Part shown: piece after piece, positions 49,436 to 61,264 of the stretch
Position numbering within the stretch: the stretch's first letter is position 1
How the letters are laid out: each line of letters starts with the position of its first letter
NCBI RefSeq assembly: GCF_014648635.1
Contig: NZ_BMRM01000002.1
Coordinates: forward strand, 310,001-374,000
DNA length: 64,000 nucleotides
Reading direction: 5' to 3'
From: Streptomyces cinerochromogenes
GTDB taxonomy: Bacteria > Actinomycetota > Actinomycetes > Streptomycetales > Streptomycetaceae
The notes under the pieces: generated by a model
Databases searched by the model: none
Seen by the model: only the letters and a program-made list of their open reading frames with translations
What the model was told of the DNA's origin: nothing
Program-made: the position numbers and the translations under genes

Positions 49436-50536
49436 ATGTCCGATTTCGTACCCGGGCTCGAGGGAGTCGTCGCGTTCGAGACGGAGATCGCCGAACCGGA
49501 CAAGGAGGGTGGCGCCCTGCGTTACCGGGGTGTCGACATCGAGGACCTGGTGGGGCACGTCTCCTTCGGGAACGTGTGGGGTCTGCTGGTCGACGGCGCC
49601 TTCAACCCCGGTCTGCCGCCCGCCGAGCCCTTCCCGATCCCCGTGCACTCCGGTGACATCCGGGTGGACGTGCAGTCGGCGCTCGCCATGCTCGCCCCCG
49701 TCTGGGGGCTGCGTCCCCTGCTCGACATCGACGAGCGGCAGGCCCGGGAGGACCTGGCGCGGGCCGCCGTCATGGCCCTGTCGTACGTCGCCCAGTCCGC
49801 GCGCGGTCAGGGGCTGCCGATGGTGCCGCAGCGGGAGATCGACAAGGCCGGTTCCGTGGTGGAGCGGTTCATGATCCGGTGGCGGGGCGAGCCGGACCCC
49901 AAGCACGTCGCGGCCGTCGACGCGTACTGGACCTCCGCGGCCGAGCACGGCATGAACGCCTCCACCTTCACGGCGCGGGTCATCGCCTCCACCGGTGCGG
50001 ATGTCGCCGCGGCGCTGTCCGGCGCGGTGGGTGCGATGTCCGGTCCGCTGCACGGCGGTGCGCCGTCGCGGGTGCTCGGGATGATCGAGGAGATCGAGCG
50101 CACGGGGGACGCGGAGGCCTACGTCAGGCGGGCGCTGGACCGCGGTGAGCGGCTGATGGGCTTCGGGCACCGGGTGTACCGGGCGGAGGACCCGCGGGCG
50201 CGGGTGCTGCGGCGTACGGCGCGGGAGCTGGGTGCGCCCCGGTTCGAGGTGGCCGAGGCGTTGGAGAAGGCCGCGCTGGAGGAGTTGCACAACCGCCGGC
50301 CGGACCGGGTGCTGGCCACCAACGTGGAGTTCTGGGCGGCGATCATGCTGGACTTCGCGGAGGTACCGGCCCACATGTTCACGTCGATGTTCACGTGTGC
50401 CCGTACGGCCGGGTGGTCGGCGCACATTCTGGAGCAGAAGCGGACGGGGCGGCTGGTGCGGCCGTCCGCGCGGTATGTGGGGCCAGGTCCGCGGCGGCCT
50501 GAGGACATCGAGGGGTACGGGGAGATCGCCCGCTGA
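49436..50536 (+). CDS. Citrate synthase family protein (type II-like, short form)
   Basis: A 366-residue citrate synthase: PGLEGVVAFETEIAEPDKEGGALRYRGVDIEDL at the N-terminus, catalytic His in GPLHGGAPSRVL, second His in GFGHRVYRAEDPRARVL, Asp in FWAAIMLDFAEVPAHMFTSMFTCARTAGWSAHILEQ. It condenses acetyl-CoA (or propionyl-CoA) with oxaloacetate. S. coelicolor has a counterpart in the same context called citrate synthase-like. Whether it is a citrate or 2-methylcitrate synthase cannot be decided by eye. ATG 49436 follows GAGGAG. Divergent from pdxH; a 9-bp-stem terminator follows. Confidence 0.9.
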   Translation: MSDFVPGLEGVVAFETEIAEPDKEGGALRYRGVDIEDLVGHVSFGNVWGLLVDGAFNPGLPPAEPFPIPVHSGDIRVDVQSALAMLAPVWGLRPLLDIDERQAREDLARAAVMALSYVAQSARGQGLPMVPQREIDKAGSVVERFMIRWRGEPDPKHVAAVDAYWTSAAEHGMNASTFTARVIASTGADVAAALSGAVGAMSGPLHGGAPSRVLGMIEEIERTGDAEAYVRRALDRGERLMGFGHRVYRAEDPRARVLRRTARELGAPRFEVAEALEKAALEELHNRRPDRVLATNVEFWAAIMLDFAEVPAHMFTSMFTCARTAGWSAHILEQKRTGRLVRPSARYVGPGPRRPEDIEGYGEIAR

Positions 50537-50595
50537 GAGGGGTTGCTCGGGGCGCGTGGCCGTGGCCGGTCGCCGTGGCTGATGGCGCCGTGCGA

Positions 50596-50621
50596 CGGGG
50601 CCGCCTGTCGATGCGGCCCCG
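50596..50621. terminator. Hairpin terminator between citrate synthase and dioxygenase genes
   Basis: A 9-bp perfect stem CGGGGCCGC (50596-50604) / GCGGCCCCG (50613-50621) with an 8-nt loop, between convergent genes. Confidence 0.7.
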
Positions 50622-50636
50622 CGCTCTGGGAGTGGG

Positions 50637-51662
50637 TCAGGCCGGTGTCAGCAGGTTCCCGTGGTACCTCTCCGCGACCAGCGGGTGGGCCCTCAGTTTG
50701 CCCTTGAGTTCGTTGTAGCCGTACTCGGCGTGGAGCGGGTTCGTCGGGTCGGTGGTGATGCCGGGGGCCTTCGAGGCGTGCGGGAAGGGGAGCGGGGCGA
50801 TCTTCGCGTCCAGGCGGGGGTTGTAGAAGAACGGGACCGAGAAGCGTTCCGTGGCGCCGGGTGGGCTGACCACCCGGTGGTTGGTGGCGAGCAGGTAGCC
50901 GTTGGTGGCGACCTCCAGGAGTTCGCCGAGGTTGACGACGAAGGCGCCCTCGATGGGCGGTACGTCGTGGAAGCGGCCGTCCTCGCGCTGGACCTGGAGG
51001 CCGCCGACCGTGTCCTGGAGGAGGAGGGTGAGGAAGCCGTAGTCCTTGTGGGCGCCGACGCCCTGGTCGGTGCCGTCGCCCGCGCTGCCGGGGTAGCGGA
51101 CGAGTTTGAGGTGCGGGTGGGCGTGGGGGCCGAAGACCGGGTCGTAGAAGTCGGCCGGGGCGCCGATCGAGGCCAGGAGTTCGTGCAGGAGGCGGTGGGC
51201 GACCTCGCTGAGTCGGTCGATCCAGGCGAGGGCGGCCGTGCGGAGTTCGGGGAGGGCGGCCGGCCACTGGTTGGGGCCCTGGAGCCACCAGTACGGGGGT
51301 TCGCCGGGGGCGGGGATCCGGGCGGGCCGTTCGGCGCCTATGTCGAGCTGGTCGCGCCAGTCGCGGGCGCCGGCGGTGCGTTCGTCGCCGGTGCGGGTGT
51401 AGCCGCGGAAGTGCGGGGAGCCGGTGTTGTCCAGGGCGAGCCGGTCGGCCTCGGGGAGGGCGAAGAAGGCGCGCATCGCGGTGAGCAGCGCGTCGGTCTC
51501 GGCCTGGGTCACGCCGTGTCCGACGAGCTGGAAGAAGCCGACGTCGTGGGCGGCGCTGTGGAGCTGGGCGTGGAGGAGAGAGCGGGCCTGGGGGCCGCGG
51601 TCGGCGGCGGAGAGGTCGATGATCGGGAGCTGGTGGTACGACGTCGCTGAGTGCGTGGTCAT
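50637..51662 (-). CDS. Isopenicillin N synthase-family 2-oxoglutarate/Fe(II) dioxygenase
   Basis: A 341-residue oxygenase. N-terminal DIOX_N-type QLPIIDLSAADRG... HDVGFFQLVGHGV; the iron ligands are the HxD of VGAHKDYGFLTLLLQD and the His of NHRVVSPPG; the 2OG- or substrate-binding RxS is in ERFSVPFFYNP. It should couple O2 (and usually 2-oxoglutarate) to hydroxylation or ring formation; the substrate is unknown. No adjoining NRPS genes, so it is not the penicillin enzyme. ATG 51662 lies about 100 bp downstream of a cysteine-containing leader peptide, suggesting attenuation control by cysteine/sulfur supply. Confidence 0.88.
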   Translation of the reverse strand: MTTHSATSYHQLPIIDLSAADRGPQARSLLHAQLHSAAHDVGFFQLVGHGVTQAETDALLTAMRAFFALPEADRLALDNTGSPHFRGYTRTGDERTAGARDWRDQLDIGAERPARIPAPGEPPYWWLQGPNQWPAALPELRTAALAWIDRLSEVAHRLLHELLASIGAPADFYDPVFGPHAHPHLKLVRYPGSAGDGTDQGVGAHKDYGFLTLLLQDTVGGLQVQREDGRFHDVPPIEGAFVVNLGELLEVATNGYLLATNHRVVSPPGATERFSVPFFYNPRLDAKIAPLPFPHASKAPGITTDPTNPLHAEYGYNELKGKLRAHPLVAERYHGNLLTPA

Positions 51663-51762
51663 GGTGCGTCCGCGGGGTGTACGGGGCGCGGGTGGCCGCC
51701 GAGGGGTGGGAGCGGCCCCCGGGTGCCGGAAAAGGGAAAGAAAAGCGTGGGATGGGGGCTGG

Positions 51763-51843
51763 TCAGGCGGAGAGGCGCCGACAGCCCATGCTCGTGACGC
51801 GCACGTAGTCCACGTGGCGTCGGCGAACGAGCATCGGAAGCAT
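51763..51843 (-). CDS. Cysteine-containing leader peptide (26 aa)
   Basis: From ATG 51843 (or ATG 51834) to TGA 51763-51765 the frame encodes a 26-residue peptide whose core is RRRHVDYVRVTSMGCRR. The pattern RxHVDxxRVxSxxCRR is that of the Streptomyces putative leader peptides found upstream of sulfur and cysteine genes. Ribosome stalling at the single Cys codon near the end would sense Cys-tRNA. About 100 bp of GC-rich, hairpin-capable sequence separates it from the dioxygenase start. Confidence 0.75.
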   Translation of the reverse strand: MLPMLVRRRHVDYVRVTSMGCRRLSA

Positions 51844-52010
51844 GCGCCAAGGGTAGCGCGCCCCTGCGACGATCCCCCGGCCGGACGTGTCGTCGTGGCT
51901 CCCGGGGGGGGACGGCCGGTAACGGCCGGGGGCCGCGACGTCCGGCACGGCCTGGTCCGGCTGGTCGTCAAGGGTTCGGCCCGGTCCGGCGTGGTCCGGA
52001 CGTGAGCCCC

Positions 52011-52607
52011 TTAGCCGAGTGCGTCCTCCAGCAGGGCGGCCCACTGGGCGACGACCCGTTCGCGGCGGGGGGTGTCGTCGGTGAGGAGGTTGGCGAGGCC
52101 GAGGCCGCGGGCCATGTCGAGGAGGCCCTGGACGGTTTCGCGGACGCCGGGGCGGGACTCGTCGGCGTCGAGGAGGTCGACGGCGATGCGGTGGGTCTCG
52201 CGGCCGACGCGGGCCTCCAGCTCGGTCACGCGCGGGCGCAGTTGTTCCTCGTTGGACGCGGCGACCCACAGGTGGAGGGCGGCGCGGAAGAGGGGGCCGG
52301 TGTAGAGGTCGACCAGGGCGGTGACGACGGCCCGGCGGTCGGCGGGGCCGTCGGGGAAGAGGGCGCGCAGGGCGAGGGAGCGTTCCTCGGAGACGTACTC
52401 GACCGCGGCGGTGAAGAGGTCCTCGCGGGTCGGGAAGTGGTGCTGGGCGGCGCCCCGGGAGACGCCGGCGCGTTCGGCGACGGCGGCGACCGTGGAGCCT
52501 GCCCAGCCGTGCTCGGCGAGGCAGGCCACGGCGGCTTCCAGGAGCCGCTGCCGGGTGGCCCGGCTGCGGTCCTGTTTGGGAACGCGCTCGCGTTCGGTCG
52601 TACTCAC
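52011..52607 (-). CDS. TetR/AcrR family regulator at the end of the Atu-like operon
   Basis: A 198-residue regulator: HTH RATRQRLLEAAVACLAEHGWAGSTVAAVAERAGVSRGAAQHHFPTREDLFTAAVEY, followed by a helical ligand domain. The start is taken as GTG 52607 (GTGA overlap with the enoyl-CoA hydratase stop); ATG 52616 three codons earlier is possible. As the last gene of an eight-gene catabolic operon it is the obvious local repressor, probably released by an acyl-CoA of the pathway. The likely operator is the CAAGC-GT-GCTTG palindrome upstream of the operon's first gene. Confidence 0.9.
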   Translation of the reverse strand: MSTTERERVPKQDRSRATRQRLLEAAVACLAEHGWAGSTVAAVAERAGVSRGAAQHHFPTREDLFTAAVEYVSEERSLALRALFPDGPADRRAVVTALVDLYTGPLFRAALHLWVAASNEEQLRPRVTELEARVGRETHRIAVDLLDADESRPGVRETVQGLLDMARGLGLANLLTDDTPRRERVVAQWAALLEDALG

Positions 52608-53350
52608 ACCACCCATGCCGCATCACGTCTTTCCAGGAAGGCCGTCATCCCCTCCCGGGCCCGGGGGGAGGCGAACAGCCGGGCCGAGAGCGCGGTCAGC
52701 TCGGCCGCGTCCCGGTCGAATGTCTCCAGCACCCTAGCCGTGAGCAGCCGTTTCGTCTCGGCCAGGGCCTCGGGGGCGGAGCGGCGCAGGCCGTCCAGGA
52801 TGGGGGCGAGGGCTTCGTCCACGTCGTCCGCCGTGGCCGTCAGCAGGCCGAGGCGTACGGCTTCGGCGGGGGTGAAGCGTTCGCCGGTGAGGTAGTAGCG
52901 GGCCAGGGCGCGGGGGTCGGTGCGCGGGATCACGGGGAGGGAGATCACGGCGGGGGCGACTCCGATGCGTACCTCGGTGAAGGCGAAGGTGGCTCCGGGG
53001 CCGGCCACGGCGATGTCGCAGGCGGCGAGCAGGCCGAGGCCGCCGGCGCGGACGTGGCCGGTGACGCGGGCGACGACCGGCTTGGGCAGCTCGGTGATCT
53101 GCCGGAGCAGGGCGACGAGGGCGTCGGGGTCGGGCGGGTCGCGCAGGTCGGCGCCGGCGCTGAAGGTGGTGCCGGTGTGGGTGAGGACGACGGCCCGTAC
53201 GTCCGGGTCCTTGCCCAGGGCGGTGAGGGCGGTGGCGAGTTCCGTGACGAGGGCCGCCGACAGGGCGTTGCGGGTGTCGGTGGCGTCGAGGCTGAGGGTG
53301 TCGACGCCGCGTGCGCGGGTGCGGCCGATCCGTGCGGTCGGGTCCGTCAT
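52604..53350 (-). CDS. Enoyl-CoA hydratase (AtuE-like position)
   Basis: A 248-residue crotonase-fold protein: DTRNALSAALVTELATAL, oxyanion TTFSAGADLRDP, RVTGHVRAGGLGLLAACDIAVAGPGATFAFTEVRIGVAPAVISLPVI with a Glu at the catalytic-Glu position of EVRIGVAPA. It hydrates the glutaconyl-type product expected from the carboxylase. It overlaps the ligase gene (ATGA) at one end and the TetR gene (GTGA) at the other. In the Pseudomonas atu pathway the corresponding step is isohexenylglutaconyl-CoA hydration; specificity here is inference. Confidence 0.9.
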   Translation of the reverse strand: MTDPTARIGRTRARGVDTLSLDATDTRNALSAALVTELATALTALGKDPDVRAVVLTHTGTTFSAGADLRDPPDPDALVALLRQITELPKPVVARVTGHVRAGGLGLLAACDIAVAGPGATFAFTEVRIGVAPAVISLPVIPRTDPRALARYYLTGERFTPAEAVRLGLLTATADDVDEALAPILDGLRRSAPEALAETKRLLTARVLETFDRDAAELTALSARLFASPRAREGMTAFLERRDAAWVV

Positions 53351-54915
53351 GGGTGCTCCCTGAGCTGTCGGCGCAGGATCTTGCCGGAGGCGGCGCGGGG
53401 GACGGTGTCGGTGAAGGTGACGCGGCGGACGCGTTTGTAGGGGGCGACGCGTTCGGCGACGTACAGCAGGACGTCGTTCTCGGTGAGGTCGTCGGCGGTG
53501 GGGGCGCGGACGACGAAGGCGTGCGGGATCTCGTTGCCGTCGTCGTTGTGGGCGCCGATGACGGCGGCGTCGGTGATGCCGGGGTGGGTGAGCAGGAGGG
53601 CTTCCAGTTCGGCGGGGGCCACCTGGAAGCCCTTGTACTTGATGAGTTCCTTCACCCGGTCGACGACGAACAGCCAGCCGTCGGGGTCGACGTGGCCGAC
53701 GTCGCCGGTGTGCAGCCAGCCGTCGGTGTCGATCATGGCGGCGGTGGCGTCGGGGCGGCCGAGGTAGCCCTTCATCACCTGGGGGCCGCGGATGAGGATC
53801 TCGCCGGGCTCGCCGGTGCCGAGGTCCTTGCCGGGGTCGTCCAGGGAGACGATCCGCATCTCGGTGCCGGCGATGAGCCGGCCGACCGTGCCGGCGGGGG
53901 CCTCGCGCAGCCGGTCGAGGGGGACGACGTGGGTGCCGGGGGACAGTTCCGTCATGCCGTACGCCTGGCCGATCGGGGGCAGGCCGAGGCGTTCGGCGCA
54001 GGCGAGGGCGAGCCGGGCGTCCAGGGGGGCGGCGGCGCTGATCACGTACTTCAGGGAGGAGAGGTCGTAGCGGCTGACGGCGGGGTGTTTGGCGAGGGCG
54101 AGGACGATGGGCGGGGCGACGTACAGGCCGGTGATGCGGTGGGTCTCGATGGCGGCGAGGAAGGTCTCCAGCTCGAAGCGGGGCAGGACGACGACGGTGG
54201 CGCCGTGCCGCAGGGGCGCGTTCATCAGGGCGGTGAGGCCGTAGATGTGGAAGAACGGCAGGACGGCGAGGATGCGGTCGCCGGGTCCGGTGGGGACGGC
54301 GGGTTCGAGCTGGGCGAGGTTGGTGGCGATCTGCCGGTGGGTGAGCATGACGCCCTTGGGGGTGCCGGTGGTGCCGGAGGAGTACGGCAGTGCGGCGATG
54401 TCCTCGGCCGGGTCGATGGCGAGGTCGGGTTCGGGCGCGGTGGTGGCGAGCAGGTCGGTCAGCGAGCGGTGCCCGGGGGCGCTGTCGCAGACCAGGATCT
54501 CTCGTACGCCGCCGGCGATCTCGGCGGCCCGGCGGGCGGTCTCCAGCAGCGGGGAGACGGTGACGATCCAGCGGGCGCCGCTGTCCTGGAGCTGCCCCGC
54601 GAACTCCTCGGCGGTGGCGAGCGGGTGCACGGTGGTGACGGCGGCACCCGCGCGGGTGGCCGCGTAGAAGGCGGTGGGGAAGGCGATCGTGTTGGGGCTG
54701 TGCAGGGCGAGGACGTCGCCCTTGCGGACGCCGGAGTCGGCGAGGGCGGCGGCCAGGCGCCGGTGGAACCGGTCCACCTGCTCGTACGTGAGGGTGGTGC
54801 CGTCCGTGCCGTCGACGAGGGCGGGATGGTCGCCGAAGGCGGCGGCCCGGCCGAGGACGGCTTCGTGGATGGGGAGTTCTACGGGCGGGACGTCTGCGTA
54901 CGCGCTGCGGAACAC
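53347..54915 (-). CDS. AMP-dependent CoA ligase, orthologue of S. coelicolor cinnamate/4-coumarate:CoA ligase ScCCL
   Basis: A 522-residue adenylate-forming ligase: LPYSSGTTGTPKGVMLTH, FFHIYGLTALMNAPL, GQAYGMTELSPGTH, WLHTGDVGHVD, VDRVKELIKYKGFQVAPAELE, and the catalytic lysine in PRAASGKILRRQLRE. Length and sequence agree with what I remember of ScCCL, shown in vitro to activate cinnamate and 4-coumarate. Here it is locked inside an isoprenoid/branched-acid-type operon, so its physiological acid may be different. Coupled by ATGA to the hydratase. Confidence 0.9.
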   Translation of the reverse strand: MFRSAYADVPPVELPIHEAVLGRAAAFGDHPALVDGTDGTTLTYEQVDRFHRRLAAALADSGVRKGDVLALHSPNTIAFPTAFYAATRAGAAVTTVHPLATAEEFAGQLQDSGARWIVTVSPLLETARRAAEIAGGVREILVCDSAPGHRSLTDLLATTAPEPDLAIDPAEDIAALPYSSGTTGTPKGVMLTHRQIATNLAQLEPAVPTGPGDRILAVLPFFHIYGLTALMNAPLRHGATVVVLPRFELETFLAAIETHRITGLYVAPPIVLALAKHPAVSRYDLSSLKYVISAAAPLDARLALACAERLGLPPIGQAYGMTELSPGTHVVPLDRLREAPAGTVGRLIAGTEMRIVSLDDPGKDLGTGEPGEILIRGPQVMKGYLGRPDATAAMIDTDGWLHTGDVGHVDPDGWLFVVDRVKELIKYKGFQVAPAELEALLLTHPGITDAAVIGAHNDDGNEIPHAFVVRAPTADDLTENDVLLYVAERVAPYKRVRRVTFTDTVPRAASGKILRRQLREHP

Positions 54916-54938
54916 GGTTCCTCCTCACGCCGGGCCGC

Positions 54939-56129
54939 TCAGTAGGACTTGGGCAGGCCCAGGGTCTGGTGGGAGACGTAGTTGAGAATCATCTCCCGGC
55001 TCACCGGTGCAATACGGGCCACGCGCGCGGCTGTTATCAACGAGGCGAGGCCGAACTCGCGGGTGAGGCCGTTGCCGCCGAGGGTGTGCACGGCCTGGTC
55101 GACGGCCTTCACGCAGGCCTCTCCGGCCGCGTACTTGGCCATGTTGGCGGCTTCGCCCGCGCCGATGTCGTCGCCGGAGTCGTAGAGGTGGGCCGCTTTC
55201 TGCATCATGAGCCGGGCCAGTTCCAGGTCGATGTGGGCCTGCGCCAGGGGGTGGGCGATGGCCTGGTGGGCGCCGATGGGGGCCTTCCAGACCGTGCGGT
55301 CGCGGGCGTACTCGATCGCCCTGGCGAGGGCGTGGCGGCCCATGCCGATCGCGAACGCGGCGGTCATGATCCGCTCGGGGTTGAGTCCGGCGAACAGCTG
55401 GAGGAGCCCCGCGTCCTCTCCCCCGCTGCCGGGAGCGTGGGAGGGGCCCCCGCCCACGAGCGCGTCGGCGGGCAGCCGTACGTCGTCCAGGACCAGTTCG
55501 AACTGCTTCTCGGCCGCGTTGAGTTCCATGTCGATGGGGTGCTTGTGGAAGCCCTCGGCGTCCGTCGGGACGATGAACAGGCAGGGTTTGAGGGTGCCGG
55601 TGCGGGCGTCCTCGGTGCGGCCGACGATGAGGACGGCGTCGGCGATGTCGACGCCGGAGACGAAGACCTTGCGGCCGGTCAGCAGCCAGTTGGTGCCGTC
55701 CCGGCGGGCCGTGGTGGTGATGCGGTGGCTGTTGGAGCCGGCGTCGGGTTCGGTGATGCCGAAGGCCATGAGGCGGCTGCCGTCGGCGATCCCGGGCAGC
55801 CAGCGCCGTTTCTGCTCCTCGGTGCCGAAGCGGGAGATCACCGTGCCGCAGATGGCCGGGGAGACGACCAGCATGAGCAGGGGTGAGCCGGCGGCTCCGA
55901 GCTCTTCGAGCACGATGGAGAGGTCGGCTATGCCTCCGCCGCCTCCGCCGTACTCCTCCGGGAGGCTGACGCCGAGGTAGCCCAGTTTGCCGGCCTCGGA
56001 CCAGAGTTCGGCGGGGGGTTTGCCCTCGGCGACGGTGCGGGCGCGGTAGTCGCGGCCGTAGCGCTTGCCGAGGGCGGCTACCGCGGATCGGAGGGCCTTG
56101 TGCTCTTCGGATTCGATGACGGCGGTCAT
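54939..56129 (-). CDS. Acyl-CoA dehydrogenase (AtuD-like position)
   Basis: A 396-residue acyl-CoA dehydrogenase: LMAFGITEPDAGSNSHRITTTARRDGTNWLLTGRKVFVSGVDIADAVLIVGRTED (FAD and substrate loop), FELVLDDVRLPADALVGG, FAIGMGRHALARAIEYARDRTVWKAPIGAHQAIAHPLAQAHIDLELARLMMQKAAHLYD, and the C-terminal GGNGLTREFGLASLITAARVARIAPVSREMILNYVSHQTLGLPKSY. It should oxidise the CoA ester made by the ligase. Spaced 23 bp from the ligase and 7 bp from the biotin carboxylase, same operon. Citronellyl-CoA or isovaleryl-CoA-like substrates are candidates. Confidence 0.9.
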   Translation of the reverse strand: MTAVIESEEHKALRSAVAALGKRYGRDYRARTVAEGKPPAELWSEAGKLGYLGVSLPEEYGGGGGGIADLSIVLEELGAAGSPLLMLVVSPAICGTVISRFGTEEQKRRWLPGIADGSRLMAFGITEPDAGSNSHRITTTARRDGTNWLLTGRKVFVSGVDIADAVLIVGRTEDARTGTLKPCLFIVPTDAEGFHKHPIDMELNAAEKQFELVLDDVRLPADALVGGGPSHAPGSGGEDAGLLQLFAGLNPERIMTAAFAIGMGRHALARAIEYARDRTVWKAPIGAHQAIAHPLAQAHIDLELARLMMQKAAHLYDSGDDIGAGEAANMAKYAAGEACVKAVDQAVHTLGGNGLTREFGLASLITAARVARIAPVSREMILNYVSHQTLGLPKSY

Positions 56130-56136
56130 GGGGCTC

Positions 56137-57984
56137 CTAGGAAGAGGTTTCCTGGACTACTGCCAGCACGGTGCCCGGCTCCACCTGCTGGCCGGGTTCG
56201 ACGTGCAGGGCGGTGAGGGTTCCGGCGGCCGGTGCCGCGATCCGGTGCTGCATCTTCATCGCCTCCACCCATATGAGGCCCTGGCCGGCCCGAACCGTTG
56301 CCCCTTCCGCGAGGCCCTCGGCGAGGCGTACGACGGTGCCCGGCATCGGGGCCACCAGGGACCCCGGCGCGAGCTGGGCGGTCGGGTCGGGGAAGCGGGG
56401 CAGGGCGGTGAGGCGGGCGGTGCCGACGTGGACCTGGTCGCCGTAGCGGGCCACCTCGAACCTGCGGCGGACGCCGTCCGCTTCGAGGACGACGAGCCGT
56501 GCGTCGGCGTGGACGACGCGGACCCCGTCCGCCGCGAGTCCGTTCCTGGTGTGCCGGTAGCGGACCTCGTGCTCCTCGCCGTCCATCTCGTACCGCTTGA
56601 CCTGCGGTTGTGAGGGGACGTTGCGCCAGCCGCCGAAGCGGGAGCGGCCGTGGGCGTCGGCGAGGGCGGCGGCCAGCGGGGCGAGGGGGTCGGGGGCGGG
56701 CTCGGTGAGTTCGCCGAGGTGGCGGTCGTAGAAGCCGGTGTCCATGCGCGCGGCGGTGAACTCCGGGTGCCGCAGGGAGCGCACCAGCAGGTCCCGGTTG
56801 GTGCGGGGGCCGTGGATCGCGGCGGACTCCAGCGCGCCGGCGAGCCTGCGGACGGCCTCCGCGCGCGTGGGGGCGTGGGCGACGACCTTGGCGAGCATCG
56901 GGTCGTAGTGCACGCCGATCGGGTCGCCGTCGGTGTAGCCGGTGTCCAGGCGGACGCCGCCCGGTACGGCGAGGCGGTGCAGGGTGCCGGTCTGCGGGGC
57001 CCAGTCGCGGGCGGGGTCCTCGGCGTAGAGGCGGGCCTCGACCGCGTGGCCACGCGCGCGTGGGGGCACCTTGTCGAGGGCGTGTCCCTCGGCGACCCGG
57101 ATCTGTTCGGCGACCAGGTCGAGTCCGAAGACCGCCTCGGTGACGGGGTGTTCGACCTGGAGGCGGGTGTTCATCTCCAGGAAGTGGGCGCGGCCGCCGG
57201 CTACCAGGAACTCGACGGTGCCGGCGCCGGTGTAGGAGACGGCGCGGGCGGCGCGCACGGCCAGCGTGCGCAGCTCTTCCGCGAGCTGCTTGGTGAGTCC
57301 GGGCGCCGGTGCCTCCTCGATCACCTTCTGGTGGCGGCGCTGGAGGGAGCAGTCGCGGGTGCCGAGGGGCCAGACGGTGCCGTGGGTGTCGGCGAGGATC
57401 TGCACCTCCACGTGGCGGCCGTGTTCGAGGTACGGCTCCACGAACACCTCGCCGTCGCCGAAGGCGCTCGCGGCCTCGGCGCGGGCGCTCTCCAGCGCGG
57501 CCGGCAGCTCGTCCAGGCGGCGCACGATCCGCATGCCGCGCCCTCCGCCGCCGGCCGCCGCCTTCACCAGGACGGGCAGGTCGGCGTCGGTCACCTCGTG
57601 CAGGGGCTCGATGCCCAGCAGCCGCTTGGCGCGGGTCTTGGACGCCATGGCCTCGATGGCCTGCGGGGGCGGGCCGATCCAGACCAGGCCGGCGTCGAGG
57701 ACGGCGCGGGCGAAGTCGGCGTTCTCGGACAGGAAGCCGTACCCGGGGTGCACGGCGTCGGCGCCGGCGGCCAGGGCCGCCTTCACGACGAGGTCGCCGC
57801 GCAGGTAGGTGTCGGCGGGTGCCGCGCCCGGCAGCCGTACCGCCGTGTCGGCCACGCGCGCGTGGAGCGCGTTCTCGTCGGCGTCCGAGTGCACGGCGAC
57901 CGTGCGGATGCCGAGGTCGGCGCAGGTGCGGAAGACGCGGCAGGCGATCTCGCCCCGGTTGGCGACGAGCACACTGGAAATCAC
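56137..57984 (-). CDS. Acyl-CoA carboxylase biotin-carrying subunit (biotin carboxylase + BCCP; AtuF/LiuD-like)
   Basis: A 615-residue alpha subunit: biotin carboxylase domain (VLVANRGEIACRVFRTCADLGI, ATP-grasp VLVKAAAGGGGRGMRIV, catalytic EMNTRLQVEHPVTE) to about residue 435, a BT-like middle, and a C-terminal BCCP with the biotinylation motif EAMKM. Compared with typical subunits the linker before the ATP-grasp loop is several residues short (AKRLLGIEPLHEVTDADLPVLVKA). GTG 57984 has AGGGATCCC before it. With the next gene it forms a complete ATP-dependent carboxylase for a methylcrotonyl-, geranyl- or related beta-methyl-enoyl-CoA. Confidence 0.93.
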   Translation of the reverse strand: MISSVLVANRGEIACRVFRTCADLGIRTVAVHSDADENALHARVADTAVRLPGAAPADTYLRGDLVVKAALAAGADAVHPGYGFLSENADFARAVLDAGLVWIGPPPQAIEAMASKTRAKRLLGIEPLHEVTDADLPVLVKAAAGGGGRGMRIVRRLDELPAALESARAEAASAFGDGEVFVEPYLEHGRHVEVQILADTHGTVWPLGTRDCSLQRRHQKVIEEAPAPGLTKQLAEELRTLAVRAARAVSYTGAGTVEFLVAGGRAHFLEMNTRLQVEHPVTEAVFGLDLVAEQIRVAEGHALDKVPPRARGHAVEARLYAEDPARDWAPQTGTLHRLAVPGGVRLDTGYTDGDPIGVHYDPMLAKVVAHAPTRAEAVRRLAGALESAAIHGPRTNRDLLVRSLRHPEFTAARMDTGFYDRHLGELTEPAPDPLAPLAAALADAHGRSRFGGWRNVPSQPQVKRYEMDGEEHEVRYRHTRNGLAADGVRVVHADARLVVLEADGVRRRFEVARYGDQVHVGTARLTALPRFPDPTAQLAPGSLVAPMPGTVVRLAEGLAEGATVRAGQGLIWVEAMKMQHRIAAPAAGTLTALHVEPGQQVEPGTVLAVVQETSS

Positions 57985-57992
57985 GGGATCCC

Positions 57993-61260
<3,268 letters not shown>

Positions 61261-61264
<4 letters not shown>

